Source: JAJOKK01 sp965370555
GTDB taxonomy: Bacteria; Bipolaricaulota; Bipolaricaulia; UBA7950; UBA9294
NCBI GenBank assembly: GCA_965370555.1
Contig: CBDUVB010000001.1
Span: forward strand, 186,001 to 250,000
DNA: 64,000 nucleotides
Reading direction: 5' to 3'
Shown: positions 24,810-32,578 of the stretch, in pieces
Layout: every line of letters starts with the position of its first letter
Position numbering within the stretch: the stretch's first letter is position 1
Position numbers and translations under genes: made by a program
Notes under the pieces: model-generated
The model's input: the letters and a program-made list of their open reading frames with translations, nothing else
Told to the model about the DNA's origin: nothing
Database searches by the model: none

Positions 24810-27800
24810 CTAAAACCTTGTTTGAATATATTTCTCTGAGTTTTCCGGATCAAGCTTCACTGTCTGTGGGCCACTACGCACGTAGAAGTCGCCTTCTTCA
24901 TGCTCTTCGATGCCCTTCCACTTGAAGAAGACCGGCTCTGGGCTTCGCTGGCAGATCACCAAACAAACGGTCTTGCCTTGGATGGCCTCCATCTTCGCAT
25001 CAACAAGCGTTCCAGAGCGATCTCCCAGCGCTGCACCGATGACGTGGCTAAGGTGCAGGAGGAACTTGTCCTCGTTGTCAAACCGGTCCGCCTCGATTCC
25101 GATGATTGTCTTGTCATCGGCCACGCCGATCAACAGATCTCCACCGTCCGTGTTCAGGAAGGCTGCGATCGTCTTGAGCACCGCATGTGTCACCACGGTC
25201 GGGTCCTTACGATCCTCACGCAGGTTCCACCGCAAGGTCGACTTAAACTCCAACGTCTTCGATTCGTGCTGCTTCAAGAGCTCCTCGGCTTGCCGATGCG
25301 TTCGCAGGTACTGATCGAACAGGTAGTTCTTGAGCGCCTCGCCGAGCGCCCGGTTGTCGGTAATCCGCTTGTAGAGTTCGAAGTTGGTATCCACGATCTG
25401 CTGGATCACATCGTCCACCTTGTGATCGAACGTCAGGCGGACGTTCTCACGGGTGTTGACCCGAGCACTCGCGTCGAGCGCTTTGTCTTGGTCGAGGCGA
25501 TCCATCATCTGTTCAAGCGTGACCTTGTGCTCCAGACCCAGATTCAGCCCAAACCGCTCGTTCAGTTCTTTGATCAGGGCCGAGAGCGGCTCCAAGTCCT
25601 CTTCTCCGGCTCCGTAGGGACCTTTCGTACCCATGGGATGAAGCCTGCCGTTTCGCGTTTCCAGATCGATCTTGCCGCTGGTCGTCTTCTGGATTCGGTA
25701 CGAGTCAATATCGATGTTCTGCTGCACCTCTTTTGGTAATTCGTCAGGAGGCGCCGGGAGGAGGCGCCGCAGATTGCGGGCGAAGACATATAGCTTTTCA
25801 AGATCCGTGTCGGCGAACGGGAGGATCTGCGACAAGAAGGCGTACAGCCGTGCGTAGTCGGTCAGTTGACTGCGAAAGTCCTTCTTCTCGTCCTCGGCCA
25901 ACTCGCTGAAGCGCTCGATCACAGCGCCGAGTTGCGAGTACAACCGATCTTGAGTAGCTCCCCGGGAGAAGTAGAGCTTGGCGAACGCCTCGACATCCGT
26001 TGCCGTGTAGATGCCGAACTCCTGGAGGCGATGTTCTAACTCGTATAGGAGATTCGGATCCGTCGCCTCGGAGAGAATCGTCGTCTCGTAGTACGGCTCG
26101 AACCCTTTCCGGATCGTATCCGCCTCGTTCGCAAAGTCGAGAACAGCCGTTCCGCTCTTCTCCGGGTGCGTTCGGTTCAGCCGGGACAACGTCTGTACCG
26201 CGTTGACGCCACCGAGTTTCTTATCGACATACATCGTGTGAAGGAGCGGTTGATCGAAGCCCGTCTGAAACTTGTTCGCCACAATCAGGAAGCGATACTC
26301 CGACCTCCTGAACTCTTTGGCCGTCTGCTTCTCGCCGATCCGCTTGCCCGTACTGGCCGAGTTCATCCCCGCCTCGGTGTACGACTTTCCCCCGTCATCG
26401 ACGGTTCCAGAGAACGCGACGAGCGACTTCCACGGATAGCCGTGCTCCTGTAAGTACCGATCGACAGCCAGCTTGTACCGTACCGCGTGCAGGCGCGACC
26501 GCGTAACGATCATCGCTTTCGCCGTCCCGCCAATGGCGTCTTGAACCTGAGAGGCGAAGTGCTCCACCATGATCGCGACTTTCTCATTGATCGCGTGCGG
26601 ATGCAGCTCGACAAACTGCTTCATCAAGTACGTCGCTTTCGACTTGTCGTAGCGAGGGTCTTCTTCGACCGTCTTGAGCAGCTTCCAGTACACCTGGTAC
26701 GTCGTGTAGTTCTCGAGCACGTCGAGGATGAACCGCTCTTCGATCGCCTGCCTCATGCTGTACAGGCTGAACGGCACGAACAATCCGTCCTCCTGCTTCA
26801 TGCCGAAGATCTCGAGCGTCTTGTTCTTCGGCGTTGCGGTGAACGCAAACATCGACAGGTTTGGCAACCGTCCCCGCGTTTCCATCTCGGCGAGAACACG
26901 ATTCTCCAGCTCCTCCTCCGGCGTCTCCACCCCCGCCTCTTTCCGCTCCGCGTCCTCGAGGGACCCGGAGGAGAGGACAGCCTTCAGGCTCTTACTGCTC
27001 TCGCCGGACTGCGATGAGTGCGCTTCATCAATGATGACAGCGAACCGTTTTTCCCGAAGCTTACCGATCTCGTTTACAATCACCGGGAATTTCTGCAGCG
27101 TCGTGACGATGATCGTCTTCTGACTCTCGAGCGCGTCCTTCAACTGACGTGACGTCCTGTCGATGTTCTCCACCACACCGAGGGTCTGCTCGAACTGCAG
27201 AACGGTTCGCTGGAGCTGTCGATCGAGGATCCGCCGATCGGTAATCACAACGATTGAATCGAAGACCCGGCAATCCTCGGCGTCGTGCAGCGTCGAGAGC
27301 TGATGCGCGAGCCAGGCGATCGTGAAGCTCTTCCCGCTACCCGCGGAGTGTTGGATCAGGTAGTGCTGCCCCGGACCGCGTGCCCGTGCGTCGGACACCA
27401 ACCTTCGGACCGCGTCCAACTGGTGGTATCGAGGGAAGAGGATGAACCGCCTTCCGGTCTTTCGGCCGTCCTCGTCGAACTCCTCGACCTCGTGAATAAA
27501 CTGCCGGATTAAGTCGAGCACGCTGTCGCACGACCAGATTGTCTCCCACAGATAACTCGTGGCATAGCCACGCTGCGTCGGGGACACAGGTAGGTTTCCC
27601 GCGCCACGATCCCATCCACGATTGAACGGGAGGAATCGCGTCTTCTGTCCTCTGAGGTGAGTGGTCACGTAGACCAGGTTAGGATCGACGGCTAAATGGG
27701 CGAGGCAACGGCCATACGAGAAGAGCGGCTCCCGCGGATCGCGATCGGTCTGGTATTGTTTCATTGCGTCTTCCACGTTCTGCCCGTTCAGAGGATTTTT

Positions 27801-28325
27801 CAGCTCGGCGGTGAAGATCGGGATCCCATTGAGAAAGAGCGCAAGATCCAGGCTGTTCTCGTTTCTCGCGCTGTAGTGCAGTTGCCTGATTACCGAGAAC
27901 TGGTTCGCCCGATACAGCTCGCGCAGCTCCACATTCAGACCACTGGCTGGCTTGAAGAAGGCAAGCTTAAACTTGCAGCCGGCATCTTTAATCCCATTCC
28001 GCAGAATATCGAGCGTTCCCCGTCGTTCGATCTCGTGTGACAGCCGCTGCAGGAAGCGCTTCTTGACATCCTCTCCGTAGTGTTCCTTGAGACGCCCCCA
28101 TTCCTTAGGTTGGGTCGCGAGAATGAAATTGTACACGTCGTTCGGGACCAGACAGAGAGACCGATCATATTCCTCGTTCTTGCCAAGCCGATATCCGCCG
28201 GGGATGAACTCGCCGTAGCCACGCCACGGCTCGCCCGCGCGTCCACTCGATGCACCGTCCGGGAGACCGGACACCAGCACGCTTACGATCGCATCTTCGA
28301 AAGATCGTTCTTTGATCTCCGGCAT
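24810..28325 (-). CDS. hsdR: Type I restriction enzyme R subunit with C-terminal AlbA_2/Schlafen-like domain
   Basis: Motor-nuclease subunit (1171 aa) of a type I restriction system. The PD-(D/E)xK nuclease is at residues 157-175 (SLDLALFLNGIPIFTAELKN), Walker A HSAGSGKS is near 325, and the helicase II box IDEAHSS near 432 is followed by FTATP. The helicase C-terminal part carries QTGFDQPLLHTMYVDKKLGG. From about residue 1015 to the end an AlbA_2-type divergent ATP-binding domain is fused: ESKTLEFKSTLRWNLR and LNTDGGDLLIGVADDKTIIGIE. Ordinary HsdR proteins end near 1000-1050 residues. The first 60 codons are duplicated at 30.2 kb. The adjacent abiEii stop lies 3 bases upstream. Confidence 0.93.
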   Translation of the reverse strand: MPEIKERSFEDAIVSVLVSGLPDGASSGRAGEPWRGYGEFIPGGYRLGKNEEYDRSLCLVPNDVYNFILATQPKEWGRLKEHYGEDVKKRFLQRLSHEIERRGTLDILRNGIKDAGCKFKLAFFKPASGLNVELRELYRANQFSVIRQLHYSARNENSLDLALFLNGIPIFTAELKNPLNGQNVEDAMKQYQTDRDPREPLFSYGRCLAHLAVDPNLVYVTTHLRGQKTRFLPFNRGWDRGAGNLPVSPTQRGYATSYLWETIWSCDSVLDLIRQFIHEVEEFDEDGRKTGRRFILFPRYHQLDAVRRLVSDARARGPGQHYLIQHSAGSGKSFTIAWLAHQLSTLHDAEDCRVFDSIVVITDRRILDRQLQRTVLQFEQTLGVVENIDRTSRQLKDALESQKTIIVTTLQKFPVIVNEIGKLREKRFAVIIDEAHSSQSGESSKSLKAVLSSGSLEDAERKEAGVETPEEELENRVLAEMETRGRLPNLSMFAFTATPKNKTLEIFGMKQEDGLFVPFSLYSMRQAIEERFILDVLENYTTYQVYWKLLKTVEEDPRYDKSKATYLMKQFVELHPHAINEKVAIMVEHFASQVQDAIGGTAKAMIVTRSRLHAVRYKLAVDRYLQEHGYPWKSLVAFSGTVDDGGKSYTEAGMNSASTGKRIGEKQTAKEFRRSEYRFLIVANKFQTGFDQPLLHTMYVDKKLGGVNAVQTLSRLNRTHPEKSGTAVLDFANEADTIRKGFEPYYETTILSEATDPNLLYELEHRLQEFGIYTATDVEAFAKLYFSRGATQDRLYSQLGAVIERFSELAEDEKKDFRSQLTDYARLYAFLSQILPFADTDLEKLYVFARNLRRLLPAPPDELPKEVQQNIDIDSYRIQKTTSGKIDLETRNGRLHPMGTKGPYGAGEEDLEPLSALIKELNERFGLNLGLEHKVTLEQMMDRLDQDKALDASARVNTRENVRLTFDHKVDDVIQQIVDTNFELYKRITDNRALGEALKNYLFDQYLRTHRQAEELLKQHESKTLEFKSTLRWNLREDRKDPTVVTHAVLKTIAAFLNTDGGDLLIGVADDKTIIGIEADRFDNEDKFLLHLSHVIGAALGDRSGTLVDAKMEAIQGKTVCLVICQRSPEPVFFKWKGIEEHEEGDFYVRSGPQTVKLDPENSEKYIQTRF
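28143..28310. repeat. Copy A of a ~170-bp direct repeat (hsdR 5' end)
   Basis: This segment of hsdR codons 6-61 recurs nearly base for base at 30210-30379, in the same orientation, with only a handful of substitutions and a 2-base length difference near its left end. Confidence 0.9.
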
Positions 28326-28328
28326 CGA

Positions 28329-29255
28329 CTACTCATCCTCCTTGCTCTGCCACGGACCTCCAGGAGGCCAGTGATGATCATCAAGCACTCCATCAGTGAT
28401 TGACCTCAGGATCGGCCACAGGAACGTGGCCAGCGCATCCACAATGACTTCTAGATTACCTGGAACAAACGAATTGCCAACCTTGTTCAGGAAGCTCTGC
28501 CACTGCGCAGATTTACCTGGCTCATTGACGAACTGCTTTGTAAGCCCTAGTGGCAACTCAACTGGAATTGGCGTCTCGCGTCTCTGAAACGTATCTCGTA
28601 TGGCTTGGGAAAGAACGGTCCCGTCGAACGTTTCATGCTCCGAAAGAGCGTAGATATCGAAGTAATCCTTCAGTCGGCTGTTCAGCAGTTCGAGGGATAC
28701 GATGGTCTCAAGTTTCTCGGCGATGCTCGTCTCCGGGCGATAGGCTTTGAGTCGGGCTACGGGAAGGTCAAGCAGTTGGGGCAGTTCGACCCACATCGGT
28801 TCCGGCGTCACAGCATCGCCGATGCCTACGTCGATCTGGAGACGGAGCCGTGCATTGCCGAGGCGCGCCTGAATGAACACGCGCTGTCCTCCGTAGGCGT
28901 TGTCCTCGCGGATTGGCGCGATCCGGATTGTGTCGGGAAGGTACTCCATGCCATCAGCATTTACGTCCATGGTGCATAGATCCGAGAAGATCTGTCTCAG
29001 GGTTTGGTCTGAGAGTTCGCCGAGTCCGAGGAGGTCAGCATCGCGGGTGGCCCGAATGGTCTCGCCGATCCAGATCAGCATCATCTGAGCGCCTTTCAGC
29101 AAGAATCGTTCCGTGTGCTGTGACTTCGAAAGCCGATAAAGGAGGCGATGAAGTGCATACCGTTCGAGCATGAGTTGTGCTTCAATGCCGAGTTCCTTCG
29201 CTCGTGCAACCAGGCGGGTATGAACGGAGTGAGCGATGCCTTGCGTTTTACTCAT
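28329..29255 (-). CDS. AbiEii-type nucleotidyltransferase toxin (type IV TA)
   Basis: Probable toxin (308 aa) of an AbiE abortive-infection/toxin-antitoxin pair. AbiEii proteins are nucleotidyltransferases that block growth, recently shown in related systems to modify tRNA 3' ends. The N-terminal region ends in FLLKGAQMMLIW, followed by the catalytic metal motif RATRDADLLG (Asp-x-Asp, near residue 70) and a downstream KLETIVSL helix with the conserved Lys/Glu. The ATG at 29255 overlaps the antitoxin stop by ATGA. A shorter paralogous fragment lies at 31.6-31.8 kb. Confidence 0.9.
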   Translation of the reverse strand: MSKTQGIAHSVHTRLVARAKELGIEAQLMLERYALHRLLYRLSKSQHTERFLLKGAQMMLIWIGETIRATRDADLLGLGELSDQTLRQIFSDLCTMDVNADGMEYLPDTIRIAPIREDNAYGGQRVFIQARLGNARLRLQIDVGIGDAVTPEPMWVELPQLLDLPVARLKAYRPETSIAEKLETIVSLELLNSRLKDYFDIYALSEHETFDGTVLSQAIRDTFQRRETPIPVELPLGLTKQFVNEPGKSAQWQSFLNKVGNSFVPGNLEVIVDALATFLWPILRSITDGVLDDHHWPPGGPWQSKEDE

Positions 29256-29866
29256 GAGGAGATCGTCTCCAGATAGGGGCGCATGACGTTCCAAACGCGG
29301 CAGATGCGAGCATACTTCGATATATCGGTTAGGCTGAATCTCCGTTCCCGCCATCCTTCGTTCAGCGCCTCTAGTGCAACGTCCATTCCGATTTTGTTTC
29401 GGAATTTGAAGCAATCGACAACGGTCTTAGCCACGTCGTAGACACGTACCGTTTGACCTTCTAGTGTGTGTTCTTCGATTCCGGCAGTGAAGGCATCTCC
29501 AGACAGTCGGACGACACGCATTGGCGGATAGTCGACGACAGGAGTTCGCGTTTGGCGTGGAAGTGCCATCCACACTTGTCTCGGAAGCTGTGTGCCGAGT
29601 TCGTGGAATTGCAGCGCGGAAAGCAGACAGATAACGCCCTTTGGCGCGGCAGCCGCTGCTAGGACAAGTCCATGATGCTCTGTGAGTTCGTAGTCAGGAT
29701 CGGGAAGGCGGTAGCGCCCGCGCGCGACACGTTCTAGCTTTCCGGATTCGACTAGCCGCTGGAGTGTCTGCGGATGGATTCCTATGGCACGAATCTCTCC
29801 GTCAGTGACCAGACCGTGTCGCTCAGCTAGCTGAAGGATCTTCTCAGAATGCGTTTCAGTCGCCAT
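29252..29866 (-). CDS. AbiEi-type antitoxin (type IV TA)
   Basis: Cognate antitoxin and autoregulator (204 aa). An N-terminal winged-helix DNA-binding domain (GLVTDGEIRAIGIHPQTLQRL, with the turn at GKLERVARGRYRL) precedes the AbiEi C-terminal domain with GVICLLSALQFHELGTQLP and VDCFKFRNKIGMDVALEAL. The ATG at 29866 lies only 7 bases after a good -10, so the mRNA may be leaderless. An inverted repeat TGTGACAAA/TTTGTCACA flanks the promoter, as expected for autoregulation. A diverged paralogue (same motifs) is at 31.8-32.4 kb. Confidence 0.9.
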   Translation of the reverse strand: MATETHSEKILQLAERHGLVTDGEIRAIGIHPQTLQRLVESGKLERVARGRYRLPDPDYELTEHHGLVLAAAAAPKGVICLLSALQFHELGTQLPRQVWMALPRQTRTPVVDYPPMRVVRLSGDAFTAGIEEHTLEGQTVRVYDVAKTVVDCFKFRNKIGMDVALEALNEGWRERRFSLTDISKYARICRVWNVMRPYLETISS

Positions 29867-29913
29867 GTGACAAAGTGTATACATTTTTCGATAAGTGTCA
29901 ACATTTTGTCACA
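29866..29913 (-). promoter_or_regulatory. abiEi-1 promoter and flanking inverted-repeat operator
   Basis: On the minus strand TTGACA (29896-29901), a 16-base spacer and TACACT (29874-29879) form a promoter. The perfect inverted repeat TGTGACAAA (29866-29874)/TTTGTCACA (29905-29913) brackets it. AbiEi proteins are known to repress their own promoter through inverted repeats. Confidence 0.7.
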
Positions 29914-29935
29914 TCGCCCTGTGCGGATCAGTCTC

Positions 29936-30397
29936 CTATCTCGACCGGCGTCTTGCATGTAGAGCCGCATTCACCGTCTCCGCTCCGTATTTCAGCACAA
30001 GCCGGTTGTAGAAATCTGGCTCAACGTCCAGGATGAAGGCGAGTAGCCCAGAGAGGCGTTTCCTACGGTCCTTGCCGAAGTCCCTTTCCCCTCTGGTGTA
30101 TTGCTTGTATCTGTGCACCATACTTCGCACAAGCCGTTTCCGATCCCTTCCAATCGAAACCTCACCTTCCGGCGTGACGATCAGGCCTGTGATGGACCGT
30201 TTCGTCGCCCGGGACCAAACACAGAGAGACCGATCATACTCCTCGCTCTTGCCAAGCCGATATCCGCCGGGGATGAACTCGCCGTAGCCATGCCACGGCT
30301 CGCCCGCGCGTCCACTCGATGCACCGTCCGGGAGACCGGACACCAGCACGCTTACGATCGCATCTTCGAAAGATCGTTCGGCAATGTTGGGCCTCAT
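29936..30397 (-). pseudogene. Chimeric ORF: hsdR N-terminus fused to retron reverse-transcriptase C-terminus
   Basis: 153 codons. Residues 7-59 are nearly identical to HsdR residues 7-59 (ERSFEDAIVSVLVSGLP ...). A 2-base insertion then changes phase and the frame continues as KRSITGLIVTPEGEVSIGRD, RSMVHRYKQ and RKRLSGLLAFILDVEPDFYN, ending KYGAETVNAAL. That tail matches, from memory, the end of retron-type RTs: the region-Y (V/I)TG triplet, SxGRxRKR, and GLLAFxxDVEPxFxxRLxxKYG. The palm and fingers with YADD are absent. No function is expected; it is a recombination scar. Its ATG overlaps the fic stop (ATGA). Confidence 0.65.
30210..30379. repeat. Copy B of the ~170-bp hsdR 5' repeat
   Basis: Direct repeat of 28143-28310. 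It includes two extra bases (CCAAACACAG against CCAGACAG) that throw the HsdR frame into the frame of the retron RT remnant. Start codon contexts differ outside the repeat. Confidence 0.9.
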
Positions 30398-31554
30398 ATT
30401 TCCGTTCCTTCATTTAAGATGGCCAGGTAACGTTTGTAGACGAAGACGCGGTTACGCGCCTTCCCGGTGATCTCACGAGCGATCCCGAGTTTTGCAAGGA
30501 GGTCCATGGCGCCGGCTGCAGTGGGAAACGAAAGCCCGACGCGTTGGCAAACCTCCGACAAGGACGTGACCGGCCGGGCTTTTAGAGCATCGTGCACTCG
30601 CAAAGCTGAGTTAGTCCGACGTCCGTAGGGAATGATGCGCTCACGGTCTTCCTGAAACAGGTCAACCAATCGCCGGGCAGTGTCGACGGCCCCTTCCGCC
30701 GTCTGCCGCACACCTTCAAGGAAGAAGCCAAGCCATGCTTCCCAATCTCCCTCGCGGCGGACGGTGTCGAGTAAAGTGTAGTAGGTGGAACGGTTCTGCT
30801 TGAAATACAGACTCAAGTAAAGGAGCGGCTCGTGCAGGATACCGGCATGGCAAAGCAAGAAGGTGATGAGAAGGCGTCCCACGCGGCCGTTGCCGTCAAG
30901 GAAAGGGTGAATGGTCTCAAAATGGACATGAGCGAGACCGGCTTTCACGAGCACCGGAAGGTCAGTACGCTCATCGTGCAAGAATCGTTCGAAATCCCCC
31001 ATGCACTCAGGGACTAAACCGGGTGGTGACGGGACGAACATAGCATTCCCCGGCCGGGTTCCACCGATCCAATTTTGAGAACGGCGGAATTCACCGGGGC
31101 TTTTCTCGCTCCCCCGACCTCGTGAGAGAAGAACACCGTGAATCTCGCGGATCAGACGATTAGAAAGTGGGAACCCCTCACGTAGCTGCCGGAGTCCGTG
31201 TTCCAGCGCTGCAACGTAGTTGGAGACTTCCACCACGTCATCAATTGGAACCCCTGGAGCCTCGTCCAGCTCGAATAGCAGCAGATCCGACAAGGACGAC
31301 TGCGTGCCCTCGATTTGTGATGAGAGCACTGCCTCCTTGCGAATATAGACGTAGAGAAAAAGTGTCGTATCGGGAAGCAACGTTGCTAAACTATCCAGTC
31401 GTCCCAAGGCGAGCAGTGCGGGCTCGAGAGACCGTTGCAGCTTTCCATCGAGCGCTAGGGGAGGTTTGGGTGGCAGGGGCTTAGGCACGAATGCCTCGAT
31501 TCGTTCCCCTCCCACGATACTGATCTCATACCTGCCCGTGACACTGCGTTTCAT
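30394..31554 (-). CDS. Fic family protein with N-terminal inhibitory motif and C-terminal winged helix
   Basis: Probable AMP-transferase (386 aa). The Fic core is complete: HPFLDGNGRVGR at residues 216-227 (His216 catalytic, Asp220 metal, Arg227). The self-inhibition helix (S/T)xxxE(G/N) is present as Ser78 to Glu82-Gly83 in SSQIEGT, placing it in the N-terminally inhibited class. A C-terminal winged-helix region (PVTSLSEVCQRVGLSFPTA) suggests DNA binding or autoregulation. It lies between AbiE modules in the restriction island, with the stop overlapping the chimeric frame. The AMPylated target is unknown. Confidence 0.93.
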   Translation of the reverse strand: MKRSVTGRYEISIVGGERIEAFVPKPLPPKPPLALDGKLQRSLEPALLALGRLDSLATLLPDTTLFLYVYIRKEAVLSSQIEGTQSSLSDLLLFELDEAPGVPIDDVVEVSNYVAALEHGLRQLREGFPLSNRLIREIHGVLLSRGRGSEKSPGEFRRSQNWIGGTRPGNAMFVPSPPGLVPECMGDFERFLHDERTDLPVLVKAGLAHVHFETIHPFLDGNGRVGRLLITFLLCHAGILHEPLLYLSLYFKQNRSTYYTLLDTVRREGDWEAWLGFFLEGVRQTAEGAVDTARRLVDLFQEDRERIIPYGRRTNSALRVHDALKARPVTSLSEVCQRVGLSFPTAAGAMDLLAKLGIAREITGKARNRVFVYKRYLAILNEGTEI

Positions 31555-31605
31555 CGCCGAGTTTTCTCCCCGTTATTCAACATTCCTTAATAGCCAAGCC
31601 GTCTA

Positions 31606-31848
31606 TTAAAAGTTACCGCTTAAGTTTAAATAGAATCTTGGGCTAGGGCAAGTGCTCGCAGCGGTCCTTTCGCAAAACCAGCACAAACTAAGCATGAAAC
31701 ACTCGTTGTAGACAGATTTTGACAATCGATATAGCATTCGATATAGAGCGAGCCGCTCCAGCATCAGTTGTGCTTCGACGCCCATCTTCTTCGCGTGCGC
31801 GACGAGGCAAACATGAACTGAGTATGCCAAGCCCGTTGTACGCGTCAT
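31606..31848 (-). pseudogene. Truncated AbiEii toxin (copy 2)
   Basis: Begins MTRTTGLAYSVHVCLVAHAKK and matches the first ~52 residues of the intact AbiEii at 28.3-29.3 kb through ALYRMLYRLSKS, then diverges after ECFML into unrelated sequence and stops at 80 codons. The nucleotidyltransferase Asp-x-Asp motif is missing, so no toxin activity is expected. Its ATG overlaps the second abiEi stop by ATGA, reproducing the AbiE operon layout. Confidence 0.8.
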
Positions 31849-32444
31849 GTGGACATCCCCTCCAGGTACGGGCGGATGACCGTCTTCACTCGACACACCT
31901 CTGCCGTTCGAAGGATCTCATCCCGTGAGGCCGGCCGCCGATCGAGCACATCCTTGAGGGCCTCCAGCGCGACGTCCATGCCGATCTTGTTCCGATAGCG
32001 GAAGCAGTCGACAACCGTGCGATCGATCGACGTGATCCGCACCGGCACGCCGAGCAGTCTGTGCGTATTGATCCCATAGCGGGCATTCACTCCGGAGAAC
32101 CGAATCACGCGGATTGGGAAGCCAGTATCCTGTGGTTTCCTCGCTTTGGGGTCGATTGCAACCCATATCTCACGGGGGAGCTGAGTGCCGATGCCGTGGA
32201 ATTGCAGAGCTGAAAGCAGGCAGATGATTCCATCGGGGATCTTCTTCTGTACGGCAACAATCCCGATATGCTCTGTAATGTCCCCGTCAGTGAGGCGATA
32301 GAGTCCATGGCTGATCTGCTCCGCTTCGCCGCGCTCGACCATCCGACGAACCGTTGAGCGGCTCACGCCGAGGGCTTCCAGGTCGCTTGTGCGGAAGAGG
32401 CCGCCTTCCCCAATCTTCTGGAGCAGTTTCTCGATGTCAGGCAT
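31845..32444 (-). CDS. AbiEi-type antitoxin (copy 2, orphaned)
   Basis: Intact AbiEi-family protein (199 aa): N-terminal winged helix (LEALGVSRSTVRRMVERGEAE, then HGLYRL) and C-terminal domain with GIICLLSALQFHGIGTQLP and DCFRYRNKIGMDVALEAL. Clearly homologous to the 29.3 kb copy but diverged (roughly half the residues). Its partner toxin is truncated, so it now acts alone, possibly as a repressor or as a cross-protecting antitoxin. RBS GGAGGAG precedes the ATG. Repeated CGGTAC/GTACCG sites lie in its promoter. Confidence 0.88.
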   Translation of the reverse strand: MPDIEKLLQKIGEGGLFRTSDLEALGVSRSTVRRMVERGEAEQISHGLYRLTDGDITEHIGIVAVQKKIPDGIICLLSALQFHGIGTQLPREIWVAIDPKARKPQDTGFPIRVIRFSGVNARYGINTHRLLGVPVRITSIDRTVVDCFRYRNKIGMDVALEALKDVLDRRPASRDEILRTAEVCRVKTVIRPYLEGMST

Positions 32445-32455
32445 GGATTCTCCTC

Positions 32456-32504
32456 CGGTACGTTTCGTCGGTACTTAGATCTAACTACCGACATTATGTA
32501 CCGA
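32456..32504 (-). promoter_or_regulatory. Operator-like repeats upstream of abiEi-2
   Basis: GTCGGTA (32467-32473) and TACCGAC (32486-32492) form a 7-bp inverted repeat. Further copies CCGGTAC (32455-32461) and GTACCGA (32498-32504) flank it. The cluster fits an autoregulatory site distinct from the TGTGACAAA operator of the other AbiE copy. Confidence 0.55.
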
Positions 32505-32578
32505 TTGCAGTGTGCTTCCAAACATACCCAAAGATCCGTCGCCCAGCCAGGAAATCCCGACCTACTTCAACATAGTCC

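Noticed and set aside
24900..25739. 279-codon plus-strand open frame
   Set aside because: Antisense to the hsdR C-terminus; rich in shadow-type Leu/Arg/Val runs and unsupported by a start or domain.
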